Shown in pieces: positions 25,164-38,712 of a stretch of DNA of 64,000 nucleotides. This DNA is from Bullera alba (Eukaryota > Basidiomycota > Tremellomycetes > Tremellales > Bulleraceae): NCBI GenBank assembly GCA_001600095.1, contig BCIX01000003.1, positions 1,612,001 to 1,676,000 of the forward strand. The letters run 5' to 3'. Position 1 is the first letter of the stretch, and each line of letters begins with the position of its first letter. A model generated the notes under the pieces. That model did not search any database. It was not told the origin of the DNA and saw only the letters and a program-made list of their open reading frames with translations. The position numbers were made by a program, and so were the translations under genes.

Positions 25164-28100
25164 ATGTCAGACGAGGTCAACGCTGCCTCGCAGCAGCCAA
25201 AGCTCAAACGACTCGCGTCGAAACCTCTGAGGTTGGCTCAAAACACGTTCAACTCGCTGTCCTCTCGGTCCACCACGCCCTTGCCCTCTGGCGCCAACAC
25301 GGCATATTCATCCACTGTCGCTCTTCCAGACTCGTCCTCGACAATGTTGCCAATCGCTCAGTCGGGAATGCCCAGATCCAGGATCGGGAGGAGGAGACGT
25401 CATCACAAGCTGGATGAGCAAGCTTTGACCCCGGCTCAGATCGCTGCTGCCGCCAAAGCCCCGTCCAAGCCTATCGATGGGGAGGAGCCAGTCGCGGTGC
25501 TGAGGGTCCGTGTAGTCGAGGCTGAAGGTCTTGTCGCCAAGGACCGCAGCGGGTTAAGTGATCCGTAAGTCGAGCGGGCCGAGGACCGTGCGGCGCTGAA
25601 ATACGGCCGATGTGTAGATTCATCACCCTGGTCGTGCCCCCCTCAAGTAGGCAGAGCACCCCTGTGATCAAAAAGTCTCTCAACCCGGTCTATCCTCCTA
25701 AAGACAGCACGTTCGATTTCCCCTTGTACCTCAGTCTAGCGTCGCTGGTAGGCGGCCGTGGACTGGAGGGTGTGATATGGGATAAGGTGAGTGAGAGTAT
25801 ACACCGGGCAGACTACTGACTCTTGTAGGATCTCATGAGGAAGGAATACATGGGCGAGATCGCAGTGCCTATACTCGATTGGTTCGATGGAGGCGACGTC
25901 AAGCTGTGGGACGACAATCTGCCCGTGAGTAAAGTCAGCTGGAATCCCGGCTTCATACTGAGTCTACTCCGCAGACGATCAAGCGAAAGATTCTCTCCAC
26001 GAGGAGACGGCAGAAAGTGTCTGGAACAGTCACTCTGCAGATCGGCTTCGTTCCCCCGAAAGACGTTGACCGCGAAGAAGCGCTCAAGAAGGTCAAGAGG
26101 GTGTATGGAGCATTCGCGTATCAAGCTGGAGTGCCGCACGGCATGGTCGGTGTCCTAGGCGTCCCTGCAGTGAGTGGCAGCAGCATATCTACCTACGAAG
26201 AAGCTGACAGCCGCAGACTGAGGGTGTCGGAACAATCAAGATCCGCTCTAAAGACGCCCAAAAGGAACAACAATCGACCAAGTCGATGCTGAGATCGGCG
26301 GCCAATGCATTCTCGCCATTCGGATCAGGACACCACAAGATGCAGGCTGTTGCCGGACCCGACACCACTCAAGCCGACCCGGAATCCGATGACGACGATG
26401 AAAGCTCCTTTGAGGACGACGGCATGACGAGCTCCTCGTCCGACTCTGACGACGAGGACTTCGGAGAGGACCACTTTTACGATTCGCCAAACCTCCAAGA
26501 AATCTCAGAAGGCGTCTCCGAGGTGTCTTTCGCCGTACCAGAACCCAAGGCCAGCGACAAAGGTCCAAAGTCAGCGGAACTCCTCGCACCCAGCGTCTCG
26601 AACAAGACTCTGAAACAGCCAGCGCGACAGTCTTCTTTGCCCGGCTACTTTGAGAAGAAGGTCGGATCGGAATCCCCTTCGACACCAGGAGGCGGTACGC
26701 CCCCTGAGGCAATGACACCCAGCACATCCCGCAGCAAGATGCCCAAATTCAGGCGGACCAAGAGTCGAACTTCCAGTGCGCTAAGCACAAAGACAAGCAG
26801 GCGAGACTTCAACTTTGACGTCAAGCATGCCAAGGAGATGTTGGGTATCGTGATCATGGAGATCAAGAGTGCCGAAGATCTACCTAAGCTCAAGAGTTGT
26901 GAGTGCCGATAACCGTTCGAAGTATACTGCTGACCCGCTGTGTAGCCCTTCGAGTCACATACGACATGGACCCATTCGTGGTAATCTCGTTCGGCAAAAA
27001 GGTGTTCCGAACACGAGTCATCAGGCATTCTTTGAACCCCACGTGGGACGAGAAGATGCTGTTCCACGTCAGACGACACGAGGCAAACTACACCACGCAA
27101 TTCACAGTTCTCGATTGGGACAAGGTAAGTCTCCTTCTGGTTTCTTCGAGCTGACCTTTCAGGTCTCTGGGAACGACATGGTCGGATCGTGCACTTTGCC
27201 CCTGAGCGAGCTCATCGCCGATGCACCAAAGCCTGACCCTACAACAGGGCTCTATGGTGAAAAGGTGGATGGCAAGCATGAGATGAAAGAATTTACCGTG
27301 AGTACTTACTGGCATCCTCTAATCATGGTTTAACCGCTCCTTAGCTACCCCTCGTGGTCGACAAGGACGCTTCATGGGAGCACAAGTACTCGCCGAAACT
27401 CACAATTCGGGCCAAGTACGAACCGTACGACGCTCTGCGACAACGATTCTGGAGGCAGTACATGACCCAGTACGATGCGGATGATACTGGGAAAATGTCC
27501 TACACCGAATTGACCGCCATGCTGGACTCGCTAGGCTCGACATTGACGAAGAAGACGCTCGAGAGCTACTTCTCGAGGTGCGGCAAATCGGTAGACAAGG
27601 ACGAAATGACATTCGACGAGGTTGTCAAGTGCTTCGAGGCAGAGGTGATCAAGGATCATTCGCAGAAAGAAAAGGCTGTCAATGAGAAGCCCGACGAGCT
27701 TGGCAGTGCTTCCGGTATCGCAACTCCGGCCAACGGCGAGAGAGGTGAATCGTACACTGTAGCCGCACAACCAGCGAATGCCGGCTTGGACGTTACTGGC
27801 CCTCAAGGGAACATCTCCAGCCCCGTGGATGCGCATGAATTGGCGGAGCAGATCAAAAACTCGCGCCCAAGGGAACTGCAGGAAGAAGACGACAACACGA
27901 ATCGACCTGGAAACCAGCGAATTGCCAGTGTGTCGAGCACCAACATCCCGGCCGTCAAAGTCAGAAGTGCGACAATTGCCGATGAAGCGGCCGGTGATAT
28001 CCCCCAGATTGGCGGCGCGAGTGGTGTGGCCTCTCCATCCGACCTGTCCGAAGAGGATGGCGATATATCGTCTTCCCCACCGGATGACAGGGAGCGAATC

Positions 28101-29456
28101 ATCAACATCCGCTCTTGCCCCCTGTGTCACCGACGCCGATTGGGGAAGCGATCTGAACAGGATATCGTTACCCATTTGGCTATTTGCGCATCTGCCGACT
28201 GGTCCCGCGTCGATAGGATTGTCACTGCAAACTACGTGACGAGCTCTCAAGCTCAGCGTAAATTCTTCACGAAACTCGTCAACAAGGTTGCCATTGGAGC
28301 ATACTCGCTAGGTGCCAACTCTGCCAATATCCTCGTCCAGGATCGACTTACTGGTCAGCTGCAAGAGGAAAAGATGGCGGTGAGTCTGGTCGTCCAGCGG
28401 CATTTTGACACATGGTTGACGAGCTTAGGTTTACGTCCGACTCGGTATCCGTGTGCTATACAAGGGTGCAAAGTCACGCATGGAGGGTGCCAGAGGTGAG
28501 TGCCGATCATACATCGAAGAGGCGTCATCTGATGGTCTGAATTCCTAGCTCGAAAGCTGCTCAAATCCCTCTCGGTCAAGCAAGGCATCAAATACGATTC
28601 GCCGACCTCGGCGCTCGACATCCCGAGCTTCATCGCATTCCACAATCTCCCCGTCAACGAGATCCTCGATCCACTCGACTCGTTCAAGACGTTCAACGAG
28701 TTCTTCTACCGAAAGCTCAAACCCGAAGCTCGACCAGTGGATGCACCTGGCGATGACCACCGCTTGGTCAGTTGTGCCGACTGCAGAATGATGGCTTTTG
28801 AGACTGTCAGCGAGGCAACCAAGATCTGGATCAAGGGTCGAGAGTTCAGCGTCGGAAGATTGCTTGGACCAAACTACAAGGATGTGGCGGACAGGTACCA
28901 AGGCGGCGCATTAGGTATCTTCAGATTGGCACCCCAGGACTATCACCGATTCCACTCCCCCGTCAAAGGTACCGTGGGCAAGATGACCCTGATCGATGGT
29001 GAATACTACACGGTCAACCCTCAAGCCATCAGGACAAGTCTTGATGTGTATGGAGAGAACGTGAGAAAGGTCGTTCCAGTTCAGAGCGAGGAGTTTGGAC
29101 TCGTCATGACCGTGTGGGTCGGAGCCATGAGTGAGTCGAGATGATCCTGGCGATGCGGCTTCTGGACACTGATGGCGATTTCGCAGTGGTGGGAAGTATC
29201 TTGACCTCTGTCGAGGAGGGACAACATGTCGAGCGAGCCGATGAGTTGGGATACTTTGCTTTCGGTGAGTCAAGCTTTCAAGCAAGTCGTTGCGGATCGT
29301 GCTAACAGACTCGTCATAGGCGGATCCACTATCGTTTGCCTGTTTGAGAAAGGGGCTCTAGCATGGGATGACGATCTCTTGGACAATGGGCGAGCCAGCA
29401 TTGAGACTTTGGTGAGGATGGGCATGGGTCTGGGTAGGAGCACCAAAAGTCTGTAA
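25164..29456 (+). CDS. PSD2: phosphatidylserine decarboxylase PSD2 (C2-C2-EF-hand-PSD)
   Basis: Converts phosphatidylserine to phosphatidylethanolamine in Golgi/endosomal membranes. Domains in order over about 1250 residues: a basic Ser-rich N-terminus (MSDEVNAASQQPKLKRLASK); a first C2 domain (VAVLRVRVVEAEGLVAKDRS, SLNPVYPPKDSTFDFPLYL); a long acidic linker (DDDDESSFEDD); a second C2 domain (MLGIVIMEIKSAEDLPKLKS, DPFVVISFGKKVFRT); an EF-hand with a canonical loop DADDTGKMSYTE; a small zinc-ribbon-like motif (SCPLCHRRRLGKR with HLAIC); then the decarboxylase with FNEFFYRKLKPEARPVD and APQDYHRFHSPVKG. The self-cleavage motif is FGGSTIVC, where Gly-Ser cleavage makes the pyruvoyl group. About eleven introns. 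Start ATG 25164 has A at -3. Confidence 0.95.
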
Positions 29457-29839
29457 AGCGACACAAGGAGAGCGGGGAAAGGCCATCATTTTACGACATT
29501 GACGATTTGGACTTGACGACAACAAGATAAGCTAAGGATGAGAATGTAGACTGCAACTGCACATGCATTGAACTGACATTGCGGATGCGAGAATGACTGA
29601 CAGAGGCCGTGGGATGGGGGTACGAAGCCCAGGAACGAGCAGACTTGCTAGAGAGAAATCTGCCTTCAGCGAATTCAGCGGCATCACCTCCACCTTGTTT
29701 TGACATCCGGTTCCTCCAAGTCTCGAGGAGCTTCTACCGTCTGGAAACTCTGCTCTGTTCGCAATAGACTGCCTTGAGCGTATCTTGGTGAGACGCAAAG
29801 CTGCCGTACCAGCACCTTCCTGGACCAAGCGCTTGTGTA
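29457..29839. other. intergenic region PSD2 / MED11
   Basis: 383 bp, tandem orientation. Holds the PSD2 3' end and the MED11 promoter. No further gene seen. Confidence 0.4.
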
Positions 29840-30514
29840 ATGTCGGGCACGCCGGCCGGTGAAGACATTGACGTCGATGCGGATCCGCTCGACTTGACTT
29901 CTCTCGACTCTGAAAGTCTCTTCAAGGCATTGACCGCTGTGGAGAAGGTGAGTTCTAGTTCTCGTAGCATCAAAAGCTGATGTACCTCCGCTTGGTGTAG
30001 GCTATCCCGGACTTGTTGTTATCTGTCAAGCCAATCCTAGCGAGTCTGTCTACACAAACGAGCCCGGAGGAGGAGGAGGATATGGGAGTCAAGGCGAGAG
30101 AGGGGATAGAAACCTATATGACATTACTTGATGTAGGTCCTTGTTCCACTGCACAAGGCTATGTCACTGCCATCTTGTGGTCCTCTCCCTGTAGCTTCGG
30201 TGCTGATACCAAGGAAATCGTAGAAAATACAATTCGTACTGAGGCAGACTGTCTACTACCTCCACGAAACCAAAGCACCGCTCACAACGCTACAACCCGC
30301 CAATCCATTCTCCCTGCCAACACCCTTCGCCTCGTCACTTCCCGCCAGTTCGACGAATCCGTCCCGGACATCTAGCGCTAGTGCAGGAGACGAGACTAAA
30401 GCAGAGTTGGGTCTCTACGGCTCCAGGCTAGAGCTGAGGGTGTTGGACGATATGGTGACCTCGTTGCAGGCACTACGGCGAAAGCAAGAAGAAAGTAACA
30501 GCGGCGACTCGTAG
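29840..30514 (+). CDS. MED11: Mediator subunit MED11 (probable)
   Basis: Three exons. Exon 1 MSGTPAGEDIDVDADPLDLT ends ALTAVEK. Exon 2 is AIPDLLLSVKPILASLSTQT with an acidic run, ending IETYMTLLD. The best acceptor for exon 3 is the TAG at about 30222, because it yields KIQFVLRQTVYYLHETKAPL, matching the LLDxIQxxLR helix of MED11. A later acceptor would lose that helix. The tail is Ser/Pro-rich, then RLELRVLDDMVTSLQALRRK. About 175 residues. MED11 pairs with MED22 in the Mediator head. Resemblance is to short helical patterns only, so identity is less certain than for neighbours. Confidence 0.6.
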
Positions 30515-30842
30515 CTCTTCCGCATAATGCCAGGGAACGCAGACATGTATGTTGTACTTGTAGGGATGTGACCAATCTCTCATATGCGCTCAAGTCACTG
30601 CGTCAACAACTGATACATAAGGAATACATCGACACTCTCAGTAGAAGTGGGGCTGAGTACAATAAGAGAAGCGAAAAACGAAGGTGGGACACTGTGAGTC
30701 ACATAGGTGTCGCGTTGTCGACTGTGTGTATCGCGAAGCGAGCGTCTCGACTGGTGTCGGTTGAAGGCGATGTCGTATTGAGGAAATCAGAAGGCTAAAC
30801 CATACCGCTGTGACGAGTATACGTTGGTGCGGGCATGGTCCC
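30515..30842. other. intergenic region between convergent MED11 and H3 stops
   Basis: 328 bp of 3' flank for both genes. No coding or RNA gene recognised. Confidence 0.4.
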
Positions 30843-31933
<1,091 letters not shown>

Positions 31934-32937
31934 TGTTGATGCTGAACTCGGTGTTTACGATGATGTAGCGTTGACGATGATTGATGTGTAACGATGAAAA
32001 GGAAAGAGCGAGGGGGATGACTCGACGGTGGTCTTAACTCTCCCTTATTCGAGAGTTGAGCGTGCAGGCGGTGCTCGGCGGTCCAGTCAACCCACTGGTC
32101 GCGTCAACGCTGTCGCAGCAGGCTCGCAGCGTGAAAGGTGACTTGGACGCTATTGCCGAAACGCCGGTAGCTCAGCAGTGCGTGAGGCGGTCAGCTTTGC
32201 GTTCAATCTGAGACGCATAACCGGTCGGACAATGGCGAAATAGGTCGGTCAAGGTATAGCTCAAAAAGATGGACGGAGCGAGGGAGGGTTGAGGCGGATT
32301 TTGATCATGAGATCCAGTCATGATTGGCTCTGTATTGCACATGATCGGAAAGCTCAGGACTGAGGCTATCCCCTGGTAGGAGGTCAAGGAGATGGTCGAT
32401 GCATAGCCTGCACAAGATGACATGGAAGCATTGACAGTGTCACAGAATCGACGAGAGGCGGAGGTTGCCACAACCGCAACAGCGCTTGCACGAGCTTTCG
32501 TTACTTCGGCTCAAGATACAGTACTGGCTTCGCCGTACGTCATATCACAGTGCACACTGCTGCGCTCACAGTCACCCCTAAACTGTGAGATGCTTGAAAT
32601 CTTGACGATGGATGTCTCCCCAACATCTAGCATGCATCTCAGACTTCACGGAAGAAATCTCAAGTCAGCAGACTAAAGCGTGTCAACCGCAATGCCGGCC
32701 GTGTGCGATATTCGGTCAAGCGCGTGGCACCTCTCAGTAGTTCACGATAAGCACCTGATGAGCTCGCTGAGCGAATGATAGGGAACACAAGTAGTAGACG
32801 ACTTGCGCAGACTTGCGCATGGTACACATGCACGTACTGTGCACACATTCTACGCTCTCTAAGTTACTCCACCGCAGGCACGAAGCGTCGGCAACAATCC
32901 GAAGCTTGGATCTGCCTGTATCTGCTTCGAACGTTTG

Positions 32938-32955
32938 AACAGGTTTGAACCTGTT
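32938..32955. repeat. AACAGGTT-TG-AACCTGTT inverted repeat within GTTTGAAC triplet
   Basis: A perfect 8-bp inverted repeat with a 2-bp centre. The same stretch (32933-32956) contains three spaced copies of GTTTGAAC. Could be a binding site; no known factor is assigned. Confidence 0.6.
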
Positions 32956-33353
32956 TGAACAGCAGCGGCATTCAAGCTTAATTCAGCTCGCGTCATCAAT
33001 TCCAGGCTAGTTGGTATCGAGTCAGCACCAGGTAGCAGCGAGTAGCCTGTCTCGGGATCTGGCGGTTGACTGTGCTTGACGAGCTCCTTCCAGTGCCATC
33101 CCGGTAAACACAGTTCACGACAGCTCGCGACCTTTCACGACCCAATCACTCTGATACTCTATCATGCATCAATAGACCAGCAGAGACCAGACGAGCCTGC
33201 CGCCCGCCGAAGATCTGCCATGTCTGTCTGTTCTTTGATCAGATCTGGACCAGACCGATCGCGTCGCGGCAGACCCTTATTCTCCCTTAGCTTGAGCTAT
33301 AGCTTGAGCATGTGCTGTCAGACTCCACTAGAAGGATAACCTAGGATGACGTC

Positions 33354-33381
33354 GGCGAATTAGGGGCGAATAGGGGCGAAT
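33354..33381. repeat. three GGCGAAT repeats, 10-11 bp apart
   Basis: Copies at 33354, 33365 and 33375, spaced about one helical turn, roughly 330 bp upstream of the Zn2Cys6 gene start. Confidence 0.6.
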
Positions 33382-33706
33382 CTGCTCTGTCTTGGTATGA
33401 GTACATCCGGGGCAACATTAACGCCACTTTTGCGGTTTCACCACTCGTCCCATTTGGTCCCCATACAGCAAGAAGCGAAATGTACGAGAGCGTGAGACTG
33501 GGTCCGGGTAGCAGACAGCACACGCGACAAGATAGTTCTGATAGCTTGAGAGTTGCACCAACATCATCGTGACTCTCATCGAGCAGTGATACTCGTTCGC
33601 CTCGGCCTGCCTCGACCTGTCTCGACAGAAGAGTCAAGGCCGACGGCGAGGACAGACGCGCGTATACCTTGAGCCGAAGCTTCGGTGCCTGAGTTCCGAG
33701 ACCGAG

Positions 33707-36700
33707 ATGGAGCAGCAGCAATATTGGTCGTCGTACGGTGACTACAATCATGGCGGACCCAGCGATCACCAGTCAATCAGCAGACACAGCTCTGGGGACC
33801 CAACATTCGACCAACTAGGCATGGATCCCACACATGCTCAATTTGGACAGACGGCGCTTGCGGCTGAGAACATGGGCAGGCCAGGTGAGTGACTTCTCAG
33901 TCATTGAGATAATTCGGCCCAGGCTAGGCTAGATCTCGGCTTTGCGGCATGCTGATCCATCGTCATAGAACACAGCGCCGATCAACCAGAAGCCAGCTCG
34001 TCGTCAGGTAGTGGGCAAGGTATGTAGCCGTGGTCACTTTGAACAGATACTCTTACTCATCTTCTCAATAGCCGCTGTCGACAGCTCTGCGCTCAACCCG
34101 GCAGCATTGAGAAGAGGAATGTGAGTCGATCGTTGAGGACTCGAGGACTGTTGCTGACTGTACCAGGGCTTGTGCATTCTGTCGTCGGCGCAAGCTGCGT
34201 TGCTCTGGCGGTCGACCTCGCTGTACCTCCTGCGTCAAGTACAGTCAGAGTCCTTGCGAGTATGCTCAGAATACCTTCAAGCAGGCCAGGATACCGAGCG
34301 AGGGATCTGGAAGTGCGTCGCTTTCGAGCCCATACAATCGATGCTGACGCCAAGATCCTCAGCTTCTACACCCAGTGCGATTCCAGCCCGTATTTCACCT
34401 CCCGCCCCACCGCTTTATCGTCCGCCCTCTGTTCCTCAACCCCGTCCTGAACCACGTTCCAACGTAGCCAACATTCCACATAGTGCTAGCTACGACAGCG
34501 GTCTGTCCAATCTTCCCATCAGCGGCTTCCACCCAAATAACTACGGGACCGACCAGTATCTCGACTTCTCAACTCAGTATCAAGCTGAACCGGCGTCTAT
34601 GATGTCGCAGGATCATATACCACCAAGTGCCCCACAACCCCAGTCGTCACCTTATCAACCCTTTAGCAATCACTTGGCTGGCTGGGAGCCCCAAACTTTC
34701 CTAGGTGCTGGCCCTTATATGGCCATGTTCGAGAATGCGACCACGGCGCCGCAGCCGGAATCCAACTGGAATACGGATCGACCAATGCCTCCCCATCAGC
34801 CGCTGCAGCAGTTCTCCTACTCTACACCTGCTACTCTGGAGACGACCGAGGTCGCAAAGATCAATGGCGAAACACACATATTCCAGTCATCCGACGTCTT
34901 TGCTCGTAGTGCGGAGCCGGGGCCTTCGCAGCCTGCGAACTATCGCTTCACCCAGATGCGCACAACCGCAAACTTGTCGACCCCTGCTTCGATCGGCTCC
35001 CGTCAATCAGGTGATGCCAATACACCTGATGATAGCACCAAAGGGATCATGTCGCCCCCCTTGGGTTCTACCGTCAGTCCTCGCGAGCGTTCGAATTACA
35101 GTCAACCGCTCCCGTCTGCGTGTCTGATCAACCCATCTGTCGCCCAGGTCTCTCACATCGACCCCATAGATGGTATCACAGAGAGTCTTGGTGAATTTCT
35201 GATAAGTCCCAGCAACACGGCCCAGAAGCAGTCCGAAACGACAGAGTTCAGCACCAATAGCGTGGCCGGGACGAAGAAAAGGAAAGGTGCCAGTACCGGT
35301 GGCAGGGCGAAAGACTTGATAAAGGTGGAGTCGGATGGGATGACGGACTCCGCCAGAGACCTACTGTATGTCAGCGGGCCCAGCGTGATGGCTGACATAT
35401 ATAGTCTCGACTGCTTCCTGGCTCATTCGCGCCTGTTCTTCGAAATGTCGATACCGCGTTTTAAGAGGAGAATGCTGTTCTCTGATCACCGCAGACCAGC
35501 TTTGGCATTGCTTTACGCGATGGTAGGTTCCTCGCTGTGTATCATGGTTGACGGTCTAGTACCTTTGGGCGACCCGGATGTCGAATAGTCCCAACATGGT
35601 TTCGATGGAATCGACGTTTTTCGATCGGGCACAATTCGCCTTGAACGCTTCGTCCAGCAACGGGGAGAGACTTATCGACACTGTGAGGTGCGCCGTTCTG
35701 CTCAGCGCGTATACATATACTTCAGGAAGATTTCACGAGGTGAGTTTTGGTTATCAGTGCAATATAGTACTCACAGCTAAGCTTTTCGCCAGGGTGAGTA
35801 TTGGATAAATCTCTTGCAGAGCTGATTTCCAGGCTGGCTCTTCGCTGGGATCGCTGTTAGGTGAGTCGTGTCCCGAGATTCTTCGCTGACAGACCAGACT
35901 TGCAGTGTCGGCTGGTCTTCACCAGATCCCATCCTTGACGTTCCGGTCCAATCCGTCCAGAACACCTTTCCTGAGAAACAAGACATTTCTACTGCCACCG
36001 TGCGAGGATGCCGCCGAGCTTGCAGAGCGTGTGTCGACATTGTAAGTGTTCCAGCTGGTTCATGGACTAACGTGACTCAGCTGGTGCGTTTGCATGATCG
36101 ACCGTTGCAGTGCACTAGCCACGGGCTTCCCTCCCGGCTTGAGAGACGCAGATATTACTACGCCCTTCCCAAAATCCCTGGCGGACATCGCAACTGTAGG
36201 TCAAGAAGGTTGTTATGGATTCTAAGTGTCTAGGGCGCCGTGACACAAGAGGATGACATCACGATCAAAGACTTGTGGCGGCATTGCTACTTCCAAGGGG
36301 ACTTCGACACGCCATAGTGAGTTCACAGATAAGTGGGCTTTGAGCTGATCAGCAGTTGCAAATGGCTCAAAGCGGTGGGTGGTCACCATAACAACCAGTT
36401 GCATTGGATTGTCTGACCTGAGTTGTTAGGTTGTCGTTCTTGAGCGTACATCAAAGCTCGCGTTCTTAGATCCGGACGAGAACTCTGAACACGCTCGAGC
36501 TTGGTCTGCATATCTGCTCGCTCTGCCTCAGAATCCCAACGCGGCTGTACCTCCGCCTTGGCTGGATCAACCAAAGTATCGCTGTCCAAGGGAGTATGCC
36601 GAGATCAAGTTCGGTCTGGAGCAGATGATCAATAATATGGGCGAGGATGGTATCAACCCGGTGGACCGAAGACGGAACGCACATATCGACGGCGCGGAGG

Positions 36701-37282
36701 AACCGTGGGTGTCAAATCACACGATCTCTGTTGTGAGTGAAAGTAAAGTGACCATTAATTGACGATCAACAGCACCACCAATTTGCGGCATCTCAAGCTC
36801 TTCTGCACGATATCAACTCTCTTGATTGCGAGAACTCGGCTGCTCTGATAGCCGCTAGGCGGTCGATCGCATTGATCAAAGAGATGCCAGAGGTGGTACG
36901 TGACCACTCTGTTGCCGTCCCCTAATGTGACTGACGGAACGTATAGCCACACACCGACGTCGACTCGTTCCTCATAACCGTGTGGAGTATCCTCGCTCGG
37001 ATCTTCGCCAAGGAACTCAGGAGATTGACCATTATCGGTGATCCTATAGGTGAGCCTAACAGTAATAGACTTCCGCTCACCATACAGGGGCCGCCATCGT
37101 CGAGGAAGAGGTCGATGTATACATCAGCGAGTGCGAGAGGGTCGGCGCGGTCATGCACCTTGCGTGAGTGGCAGCTTCCGGGCGAGGGGTGAGTAGAGCT
37201 GATGAAATGTAGACGAGCACAGGCAAAGTCAATCTCGGACCTCAAAAAGCAAGCCCTAGATAGAACGTCAATGATGAGATAG
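33707..37282 (+). CDS. Zn2Cys6 transcription factor with fungal-specific TF (MHR) domain
   Basis: About 15 introns; about 940 residues. Starts MEQQQYWSSYGDYNHGGPSD at 33707. After two small exons comes the zinc cluster ACAFCRRRKLRCSGGRPRC then TSCVKYSQSPCEY (C-x2-C-x6-C-x6-C-x2-C-x7-C). A 50-nt intron (donor GTGCGT near 34312) joins it to a long Pro/Ser/Gln-rich exon, 34362 to about 35522. The regulatory domain follows: DIYSLDCFLAHSRLFFEMSI, ERLIDTVRCAVLLSAYTYTS, then WCVCMIDRCSALATGFPPGL with RDADITTPFP, the classic fungal TF signature. Exons to 37282 end in LDRTSMMR after a small last exon. The cluster frame runs into a stop if the 34312 intron is ignored, so that splice is required. Convergent with FEX1 (95 bp between stops). 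Targets unknown. Confidence 0.87.
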
Positions 37283-37377
37283 ACGAGGCTTGTACAGCCT
37301 CCTGTTGGTGACTTGTGCATATCTACATACTATTACAACTAGAGCATAAGCATTTGCCAGTTTGGGTCACCTCGCGA

Positions 37378-38712
37378 TCAGGCTCTGCAGACGGCGCCGT
37401 AGACGTGTCCTGACCATCTCAGCCCACTGAGTATCGAGAGGACGAAGAGGTGTCCTAAGACGACGCTGCTCCCGACATATAGCCACTTCCAGCTGTTGCG
37501 CTTGATCGACCGAGACTCGACCACAAAGGTTGACACGGTTGACAGACATCCGCAGAAACCTTGTTGAAGGGCGTACAGGGCGTTGCAGCGGATCGAAGAG
37601 GACTCTACGGAGGACCCAAAGGTCGCGGGTATGTGCTGCAAGGCGAACACTGCTGCGTCAACGAGGGTCGCTGCTTCGTTTGCGATGAACGTCCCGATGG
37701 GGAATCTGTCGGCAAAGTTGGGGAGGGTATTGAGCTTTGACAGGGCGAACCGCAGCATAGTCCCCGGTGGAGCAAGCAACAGTGGGAAGACGACATCATG
37801 ACGCCAAGATCTCGGTCCAAGAAAGTAGACGAGCAGAATGACCAGGTAGCAGATGAAGGCGGACGTTATGACAAGGATGTCGACGAGATAGATCCGTGAG
37901 CGGTGTTTGAGTTTTTCAGTCCTCTCGCTGGCTGAGGCAGGGTGGTGAGGGGGAGGGAAGCGAGGTAGGAGTGAGGCAAAGTGTGTTCCAATGTGGATGC
38001 CGCCAAGAGCAATGAGATACGTCGAGAAGGAATACGCCAATCCATCCACGGTCTGATCCCGAAATCATCAGTCCGGGGAGCTCAATATCCCAAGAAGACT
38101 TACGTCGTGTAGACCGCTCCTTGACCGGTCGTCAAAGTTGGAGAACGAGACGTACGACTCGAGCATCCAGGATGAGAAGGTTGTCACTGATCCAGCGATG
38201 CCTAGAAAGTCAGTATGATACAGCTTGTTGTATCGCACCTGTTGACAAAAAGGTGAACAGAGGAGGGTATCTAGATCGCGATCAGCAACAACCCGTCATC
38301 CCCATCTTTCCCTACCCACATGGCATTGATTTCAGCTTTCTTAGCAGCAGCCAGACCCATGATCCCGCATCCGACCCCTTGTGCCCATAAGAGTGGGTAG
38401 ACTACCATCCCATCGTCTGACAGATCAGTCGGCTCAGCGCATATTACTTGTTTCGCTCTGTGTGGACCTACAAGTTGCAAGCGCGATCAGACCGAGACGT
38501 ATCAGAGTGCCCAGCATCGAAGCTAGAACAAGACCCGCATAGTGGGCCACCTCCCGGAGCAGGGTATCCTCTCCAGGCAAACTTGTCATAGCTCCGTCTT
38601 TGATGGGCGGTGCTTGGTGAGTGGCATGGACCAGCTCTGCCTCGTCCTCCGAAGGCGATCGATCTCCAATGTGCGATGACCGATGCCGCATGGTCGGGCC
38701 GGTGTTCGCCAT
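37378..38712 (-). CDS. FEX1: fluoride exporter FEX (double CrcB domain)
   Basis: Plasma-membrane protein that expels fluoride. The ATG at 38712 starts MANTGPTMRHRSSHIGDRSP, a polar N-terminus. First CrcB-like half: YAGLVLASMLGTLIRLGLIA, DGMVVYPLLWAQGVGCGIMG, then IYPPLFTFLSTGIAGSVTTF and SSWMLESYVSF. Second half: YSFSTYLIALGGIHIGTHFA, FPLLLAPPGTMLRFALSKLN, FGSSVESSSIRCNALYALQQ and GFCGCLSTVSTFVVES. The repeated G-x-x-(T/S)T(F/V)S motifs are the fluoride-pore Phe/Ser/Thr regions of CrcB/Fluc proteins. Eukaryotic FEX proteins are fused tandem copies, as here. About 400 residues. One intron uses the GTGGGT inside ATGTGGG near 38320; reading through it would end the protein early. Confidence 0.9.

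Larger units (their letters stand above)
31934..33706. other. 1.77 kb gene-poor region between divergent H3 and Zn2Cys6 gene
   Basis: Must hold the H3 promoter and the promoter and leader of the downstream regulator. No convincing coding region: open frames here are short and lack recognisable content. Visible structure is limited to small repeats: an 8-bp inverted repeat at 32938-32955 and three GGCGAAT copies at 33354-33381. Confidence 0.5.

Noticed and set aside
30134..30250. Later acceptor (GAGGCAG) for exon 3 of MED11.
   Set aside because: It would drop KIQFVLRQ, the helix that best matches MED11. The earlier acceptor at about 30222 keeps it in phase.
32163..32230. GCCGGTAGCTCAG... with a later TTCAATC resembles the start and T-loop of a tRNA.
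   Set aside because: The distance from the putative 5' end to TTC is about 40 nt, too short, and no anticodon or acceptor stem can be formed.
34260..34365. Apparent frameshift after the zinc cluster of the second Zn2Cys6 gene (the cluster frame stops near CGATGCTGA).
   Set aside because: A 50-nt intron (donor GTGCGT, acceptor CCTCAG) links the cluster frame to the long downstream exon in phase.
38300..38330. FEX1 exon ending LLLIAI at an in-frame stop, suggesting a truncated protein.
   Set aside because: A GTGGGT donor inside ATGTGGG and an acceptor at GATCTAG remove this stretch and join ...EINA to IYPPLF in phase, matching the FEX family.
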